Shown here piece after piece: positions 59,201 to 64,000 of a stretch of 64,000 bases of DNA. The DNA lies in contig NC_087246.1 of the NCBI RefSeq assembly GCF_037042905.1, positions 37,566,001 through 37,630,000 on the forward strand, in the 5' to 3' direction. The notes under the pieces were generated by a model. It did no database searches, was not told the DNA's origin, and worked only from the letters and a program-made list of their open reading frames with translations. Position 1 is the stretch's first letter, and each line of letters opens with the position of its first letter. The position numbers and the translations under genes are program-made. This DNA is from Lytechinus pictus (lineage: Eukaryota > Echinodermata > Echinoidea > Temnopleuroida > Toxopneustidae).

Positions 59201-62200
59201 ACCCGAGATTCTGGAAGAGTGCTGTGGATCCCAGCAGTCAGGCTTCCAGTTCTGTGCCATTTTCATCCGTCTCAATGATTGGTGTGGTGTCTGCTCAGTG
59301 TCGTTTTGGCTCAGATCTCTACCTTCTATAAGATGTTTGCTACTCATATGGTGAGCAGAACCGCTGGTCTGCCCACACTTTGTCCAGTCTGATCTTAAAG
59401 CTATTCACAGTCTGAGCTGTAACTACTTCTTCAGGGAGTGAGTTCCAGTCATTTATAACCCGCTGGCTGAATGAATCTTGCCTCAGTTTGGTCAAGCATC
59501 TGGGTTTAGAAAGCTTCAGACTGTGACCTCTTGTATTGCCTGCTGAAAGTTCAAAAAAGGCATCACTTGGGATGCGTTCAAATCCATGAACAATTTTGTA
59601 CACTTCCACGGAAATAAAAAGGAGGTCGTTGGTGGCGCTAATACAGTTCACAACCTTAATTCAGCTTGGTGGTTTTTTTAAAACTAGATTCATGATTCAT
59701 TGTATGCGCAATTCCAATAATTGTTTGATAAAATAGAGACCCCAATAAATGCAATAACTTAAAAAACGTTGACAAATTAAACAAAAAATATAGAAAATTC
59801 TATGTACCTTGAACAAAGCCACGCAAGTGCTACCATTCGTTTGTCAATTAACGTTCCACCAAAGTCTTTACAGTAAAAAGATTGAACACTTTGCCGACTT
59901 TGCGTAACGCTTTGCATCGATTTACGTTTAAGATAATTTTTGTGTCTAGTCTTTCCCTTGTAGTGTCTTTGATATGAAGATAAATCGCGCGCCCTCTTTT
60001 GCTCATTAGACCAAAAATTTGAGAGCTAGAAAGATGACTTTCGTATTTTGTCAACGAGAAGAAAAATCAACGCTTAAATGACGCATTTTGAGGGATATTC
60101 ATCAAATTATGAGGAATTGACTTCACATCGTTTCGTAAGTTTCGTAGGAGGACTTCATTCTGTAAGTCCTCGTATTCATTTTTCGGAAAATAACGTTATT
60201 TGTTGAATGAGCCGTGCCTTCAATTATTCTGTAGTCGGCGGCAGAGGTGTAGCCATGGGTGGGTGCTGGTAGGCTACATCAACTACATGATGTACCGGTA
60301 CTTGAATTTGAACTTGTCTTAATTTATAACGTTGCGGGAGTCAAGTTAGTTTCTCTTCGCATCTGCATTTGTATCTCAATCTATAGTCCTACTCATGAAT
60401 ATTCATGAATTGAGCTGCGATTTCTGTGCATGCGCAGTTTGCGTTTGCGATGTTTTGGAATCGGCAGTTTATTAAAAACGTGAGGAAATTGTTACTTACT
60501 TGCTCCAAATCACCCATTTTGTGGAAAAGAAGTGAAACTTTGTGAAATGTAAGAATATTAGTTTTTATTTTTGTAAAGGTTGTGTTGTTGTATGAGTTTG
60601 TACCTTGATGTTTGGGTACTCGCACGCATTAGATTTTTGAGTTGTCGGTTAACATCTCTTCATCACGGAATAATAATAATCCTGTGCCATTTTCAGGTCA
60701 CATGACCAAGGTCAAAGGTTAATGAATTTTGGCCATGTGGGGGTAACTGTTAAATTACCATCATAACTGAAAGTTTATGGATCAGGGCCAGGGGTAGTAT
60801 TCTGAAAATTGTCTTAACTTTTCTTGTAACTCAGCAAGATAACAGCTCGCTAAAATTCTCTTAAATCAGTATTCTGAAAATTGTCTTATCTCTGTAAGGA
60901 CATCCCCTATTTTATCTCTGACACGCCTAATATTTTATCATCAACCAATCATTAAACTTTTTATATGTTATGGTCAACCAATAGAGCGTCCCTTCTAAAA
61001 AATAATTAAGCGCATTGTTGTCATGCGGCGTAATTTCCTTTGCGCCAACGACGCTTATGCTTGTACGCTACTGCGCTAAAATACACATGGCTTTTCTCAG
61101 AGTCATATTTTCGCTGAAAAGATTAATCATCTCGAAAGCCAATTTTCAATTGCTGAAAAGTCTACCAATCCGTTGTTATAACCTCTTTGGAATGCCTCCT
61201 TTTGTAAAACATGATGTTCTTGCGGGATGCAACTAGAAATTATTATTGTTGACCGACAAATATCGCATTCAACGTTAAGTTACAATAGCCCCCTTCCTCT
61301 TGTAAATTTTCTTGTATTTTGCAAGGAAGTTAAAAGAATGCAAAAATAAGGGAATTTTCAGAATACCTTTTATCTCGATATGTTATCTTGCGCACAGAGA
61401 TATATGCGCTGTTTTTAAACTTTACACATCATTGTAACTCTGACGTCATAAGCGCTTAGTGAAAGTTACAAGAAAATTTACAAGAAAAGATACAAGAGTT
61501 TTCAGAATACGGATTTACCGTAACTCTTAAGATACAAGAATATTTCTCTTTTGACAATTTTCAGAATACGGCCCCTAATTCATGAAACTTGGACATAAGA
61601 GTAATCAATTATCTTTGAACACCCCGTGCGAGTTTCAGGTCACATGACCAAGGTCAAAGGTCAATGGGCTTTGGCCATGTTGGTTTTTTTTTTAATTACC
61701 ATTATAACTCTGTAAGTATATGTAGTTCATAAAACTTGGACATACACTGTAAGGGTCATCATTATCAAGTCATGCGAGTTTCAGGTCACATGACCAATGT
61801 CAAAGGTCATTTAAGGTCATTGAACTTTGGCCATTTTAGAGGTAATTATGTGGTAGATTGGTGTCATAACTTTCAAAGTTTATAGATAGAGTGTATAATA
61901 TGTGGATATACATGTTATGTAGGGGTAATCAAGTATCACTGACAGGTTTTAGGTCACATGATCATGGTCAAATGTCATTTAGGGTCAATGAACGTAGTAT
62001 TGTATCATTATATGAATGGTGTTTTTTGTCAATAATTATTTTATAGTACAATGTAGTTTTCAAAGTCAGCACTGCTGCTATATTGAATCGCGTGATGCAG
62101 GTGAGACTGCCAGAGGCGCTATACCTGTTTTTTTTTATATCAGCTTAAGTGTAAAATGGTGATTTCTTGATGCTTGCTCGGAAGTTGAGATTTTTTTGAA

Positions 62201-63984
62201 CAGGCGCTGAAAGTGACAAATTAACTGATAGTTTGTCAATATTTTCATGAATGCTGATCTCATCCTAAAAAGAAAATACATGTATGTTATAAGGTAATTT
62301 TTGGTCGCATTTCATGTTGGGTGGTGTCAGATTTTAAAGATATCGGAGAGTCTTTTTTTAGGTAGATGACAATGTGTAAATTATGAACAAGCGTAAAGAT
62401 TTGACACACTGCCGTAGATCTGCTTTAAAAAAAATACAATACATACTAATGAAAAAGGACCCTGGTCACATTTTCAAACAATTACATGTATAATGGGAGG
62501 AATTATACATGTAGTTCATGCTCCTGCAAGTTCTTGATTCCTATTCATGGTGTCAAAATTACCATTTTGCATTAGAGTTGCCCTCAATCCTTTGATGTTT
62601 GATCAGGGAAACAGTGATATTCTGAATGTGATCCTGTCCAATAAGATTTGGTTATCAACATAAGACATGGCCAAGGAAAAGTATGCATTCATAAAAGTGA
62701 GGAAATAATTAACATGCTTTCCTTGATCATGTCTACTGTAAACACCTTCTCCTGCTTCCCCTTTCTCCTTAGAATTCCACCTTTTCTTTCTCCTCCCTTC
62801 TTTATTTCTCACCTACTTTGAATTTGTTTTATCTCATTCTGCTTTTCCTCATGTTCTTCCTCTACTCATTACTTTTTTTCTTCTCCATCCTCTTCTTCAG
62901 TTTTTCATTTCCAGTTATTCTTGCTGTTATTGACATCCTTTTCTATTTCAATAATTTTTCCTTCTCTTTTTTTCTTCCTTTTCCCTTAGGACATAAAATT
63001 GAGTTATATATGAAAGATGGTAATAGTTCTCATCTCCTACATATACAACCTTCTGCAACCATAGAAAGGTAGGTGGTTGAATTCTTATATTTAATTATTC
63101 ATTTATTTCATTTTTTAAAGTGGATGAAGAGGACATTCAGAATGTACCTTCAATTAGGTCCACTATGTTTTCAAGGAAGAAAAATTACATGGCAGACATG
63201 AATATATAATGCATTGTTTGACTCAGCGCTGTTTGAGACAGCACAATCCAAATATCATTTGAAAAATAGATACTTCTGAATTTTATTTAACTAATCACCT
63301 ACAGGGTGTAAATAGATTAAATGGAAGATTTCACATTTTCCAGTCATATTTAGATTTCAATGGGAGCAAATGGTTCCTTATAAGTGTACTGCATACTCTC
63401 TTTTCAAGTGTGTTTCCTGTAGTTTTTATAGATTTGTTGAAATGTTTGAAATTACTAGACATTTCTCAGTAACAATTGAAGCTGATATTTTCATATAAAG
63501 ATCAGCTTATTTTGAGCCAAGATCTCTGGCGCAACCGCTGCAAATTAAATCATACCACATGATTTTTTAGATGATTACATTGTTCTGTGAATGCTTATAC
63601 TGTAAAAAAAAAAATTGGTTATTTAGATTCAAAGAGAAAGTGGAGATAACATTTGGGCCATTATCTCTCGAGTTCAACTAATCTTGGTACACAAGCAGAA
63701 AATTAAGAAATTATTCACTTGTGGTAGCCTGCTTTAGATGAAAAGGTAAAGTGATCTTGAGCCATTCTTGAAATGATGCTCAATTGGTCATGATATAGAA
63801 CTTGTCTCTAATCCCTGGACATTTAGGTTAGATGATACAATCACTAGTATGGCTTCAGGAGACTTTGATGGAGATTTTCAGATAGATGTTCTCATTACTA
63901 CCAAGCCAAACTCTGAACCACTCAATGTGAATGTAGCTACCAAGGCATTTGTTTATTGGGGAAATATAACAGCTATGAAGTATG
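50278..63984 (+). CDS. ITFG1: ITFG1/TIP (integrin alpha FG-GAP repeat protein 1), partial
   Basis: Three coding exons, 50278-50482, 62990-63068 and 63827-63984, join in consistent phase for 147 codons; the gene continues past the right edge (donor GTAAGT at 63985). The N-terminus has a hydrophobic signal-like stretch (about residues 12-22, NILWVCCILSI). FG-GAP-type Ca-binding loops are GVFGDFNMDKKTDVFV and ASGDFDGDFQIDVLI, matching the first two repeats of human ITFG1, and VYWGN matches its IFWGQ segment. The family is a type I membrane beta-propeller glycoprotein; its ligand role is described in T cells of vertebrates. Intron 1 is 12.5 kb and full of satellites. The start is chosen as the first Met before the signal-like segment. 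Confidence 0.9.
50854..50974. repeat. Perfect hairpin, 59 bp arms with a 3-base loop
   Basis: Arms 50854-50912 and 50916-50974 are exact reverse complements around TTC (50913-50915). The arm contains CCGGGACGGGCGCAAAACGC and CACATATGAACACGCGGGTA. Located in ITFG1 intron 1, about 370 bp after exon 1. Confidence 0.95.
51037..51105 (+). repeat. tRNA-like SINE head
   Basis: GTGTGGCGCAGTGCATAATA (A-box-like) is followed by GTGGTTCGAACCTCAAC (B-box-like) about 40 nt later, then a T-tract. It is not a full cloverleaf with a clear anticodon, so a SINE fragment is likelier than a tRNA gene. Confidence 0.5.
51195..53880. repeat. 265 bp satellite array, nine units
   Basis: Units start at the motif ATGCCCAAAAGAATTTTGA at 51263, 51528, 51793, 52058, 52323, 52587, 52926, 53190 and 53528. 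A unit is a ~190 bp block A (with CAGACATTTCAATCCCCCTG and CTCGCCCTCCGGGCCAACAC) plus a ~75 bp block B (TTGCTTTATTCCGTATTTTC...CACTCTATACTAGCACCTTA). Block B is doubled before 52926 and before 53528, giving ~340 bp spacings. Units differ by only a few substitutions and indels. It decays after 53800 into the neighbouring 1.43 kb repeat, which shares block-B-like motifs. Confidence 0.9.
53790..57685. repeat. 1.43 kb tandem repeat, about 2.7 copies
   Basis: Landmarks recur at matching offsets: CTATATTGCTTTATTCCGTG-like sequence at about 53805, 55210 and 56650; TAAGCTAACATTGACAAAAT at 54605, 56041 and 57462; AATTACGGAATAAAGCAATA at 54712, 56147 and 57568. Copies span about 53790-55205, 55205-56640 and 56640-57685 (truncated, diverging at GAATATATAAAATCATG). 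Each holds a C/A-rich junction, a GGTGACGATGGAAGAG segment, and block-B-like motifs of the 265 bp satellite. Confidence 0.85.
57686..58500. other. Unassigned intronic sequence
   Basis: AT-rich sequence in ITFG1 intron 1 with no repeat relative seen in this window and no supported gene. Confidence 0.5.
58512..58600 (+). mobile_element. tRNA-derived SINE head
   Basis: ATGTGGCGTGCTGACTACGA and GCTGGACTGCAGATCAAAAG, then GGTTCGAGTTCGATTCCC (A and B boxes in order and tRNA-like spacing). An AT-rich tail with GAATGAATGAGG-type sequence follows to about 58690. The acceptor stem is not closed, so it is called a SINE. Confidence 0.65.
58985..59985 (-). repeat. TIR repeat element, copy 2, carrying a LINE fragment
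   Basis: Reverse-orientation relative of 43076-44046, similar over GTTAACATCGCTTCATAACG, AGAGCAAAATCGCTTACCTC and AGTGTCTTTGATATGAAGAT. Compared with copy 1 it contains an extra segment of about 430 bp (59186-59617) with the LINE 3' end. Confidence 0.7.
59186..59617 (-). mobile_element. 3' end of a non-LTR retrotransposon (RT C-terminal fragment)
   Basis: The minus-strand frame reads VYKIVHGFERIP, then AGNTRGHSLKLSKPRCLTKL, then DSFSQRVINDWNSLPEEVV and SFKIRLDKVW, ending at 59340. This arrangement is typical of the C-terminus of jockey/CR1/RTE-like LINE polymerases. The fragment ends with repeated GGTAAA (CTTTACCTTTACC on the plus strand), a usual LINE tail. The 5' part of the LINE is missing. 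Confidence 0.75.
60690..62130 (+). repeat. AGGTCA-rich interspersed repeat, copy 3, interrupted
   Basis: Several modules with CAGGTCACATGACCAAGGTC and AAAGGTCAATG, ending CACTGCTGCTATATTGAATC and GATGCAGGTGAGACTGCCAG. A separate inverted-repeat element (60790-61576) splits it between GGATC and ATTCATGAAAC. Confidence 0.8.
60790..61576. mobile_element. Foldback MITE inside AGGTCA repeat, 787 bp
   Basis: Ends AGGGGTAGTATTCTGAAAAT and ATTTTCAGAATACGGCCCCT are inverted, followed by a second TTCTGAAAATTGTC / TTTTCAGAATAC pair inside. No coding capacity; target duplication not clear. Confidence 0.7.
62131..62989 (+). other. ITFG1: End of ITFG1 intron 1
   Basis: No repeat or gene recognised. The last ~220 bp are pyrimidine-rich (CTTTTTTTCTTCTCC-type), serving as an extended polypyrimidine tract before the acceptor TTAG at 62986-62989. 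Confidence 0.6.
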
Positions 63985-64000
63985 GTAAGTATAGTCATTT

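Overview
The window looks like nuclear DNA of an invertebrate deuterostome, most likely an echinoderm such as a sea urchin. It is AT-rich, its genes are split by introns of a few hundred bases to about 12 kb with GT-AG junctions, and it is crowded with short inverted-repeat transposons, tRNA-derived SINEs, poly-G/poly-C tracts and a Penelope-like retroelement. There are no prokaryotic operons. The taxon is inferred from gene sequence and repeat style only.

Four genes can be reconstructed exon by exon with consistent splice phases. (1) CTNNBL1 (spliceosome-associated armadillo-like protein), plus strand, 864-13386, 12 exons, 565 residues. (2) A two-exon gene for an unrecognised 290-residue acidic protein, plus strand, 27927-29647, with a TATA box. 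(3) A VAP family gene (VAPA/VAPB, ER tail-anchored MSP-domain protein), minus strand, 44170-35061, 6 coding exons, 241 residues. (4) The 5' part of ITFG1/TIP (FG-GAP membrane protein), plus strand, from 50278, running off the right edge, with a 12.5 kb first intron. These are independent housekeeping-type genes, not a pathway cluster.

Between and inside them: 14.5-16.1 kb holds a nested pair of foldback elements plus another one; 16.2-21.0 kb is a large imperfect inverted repeat with a 1.77 kb insertion in one arm; 21.2-26.15 kb is a head-to-head pair of 5'-truncated Penelope-like elements (RT plus GIY-YIG) flanked by an identical 15 bp repeat; 26.7-27.65 kb is a TTAA-flanked terminal-inverted-repeat element. 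The VAP gene has taken up a 2.7 kb TIR element (intron 1), a Harbinger-like MITE 22 bp inside a splice donor, and a hAT-like MITE starting 10 bp after the stop codon. 45.5-50.1 kb carries two arrays of a degenerate GCTCGCGCTTCGCGCTCGC minisatellite. The first ITFG1 intron holds a perfect 59 bp-arm hairpin, nine copies of a 265 bp satellite, 2.7 copies of a 1.43 kb tandem repeat, and two older transposon copies. A repeat family rich in AGGTCA half-sites occurs three times (5.2, 36.8 and 60.7 kb).

No wholly new coding system is evident. The most notable items are the Penelope-like inverted dimer, the perfect hairpin, the satellite whose units each keep an 87-codon open frame, the AGGTCA-rich repeat family, the transposons placed at gene-critical positions in VAP, and the unrecognised acidic protein.
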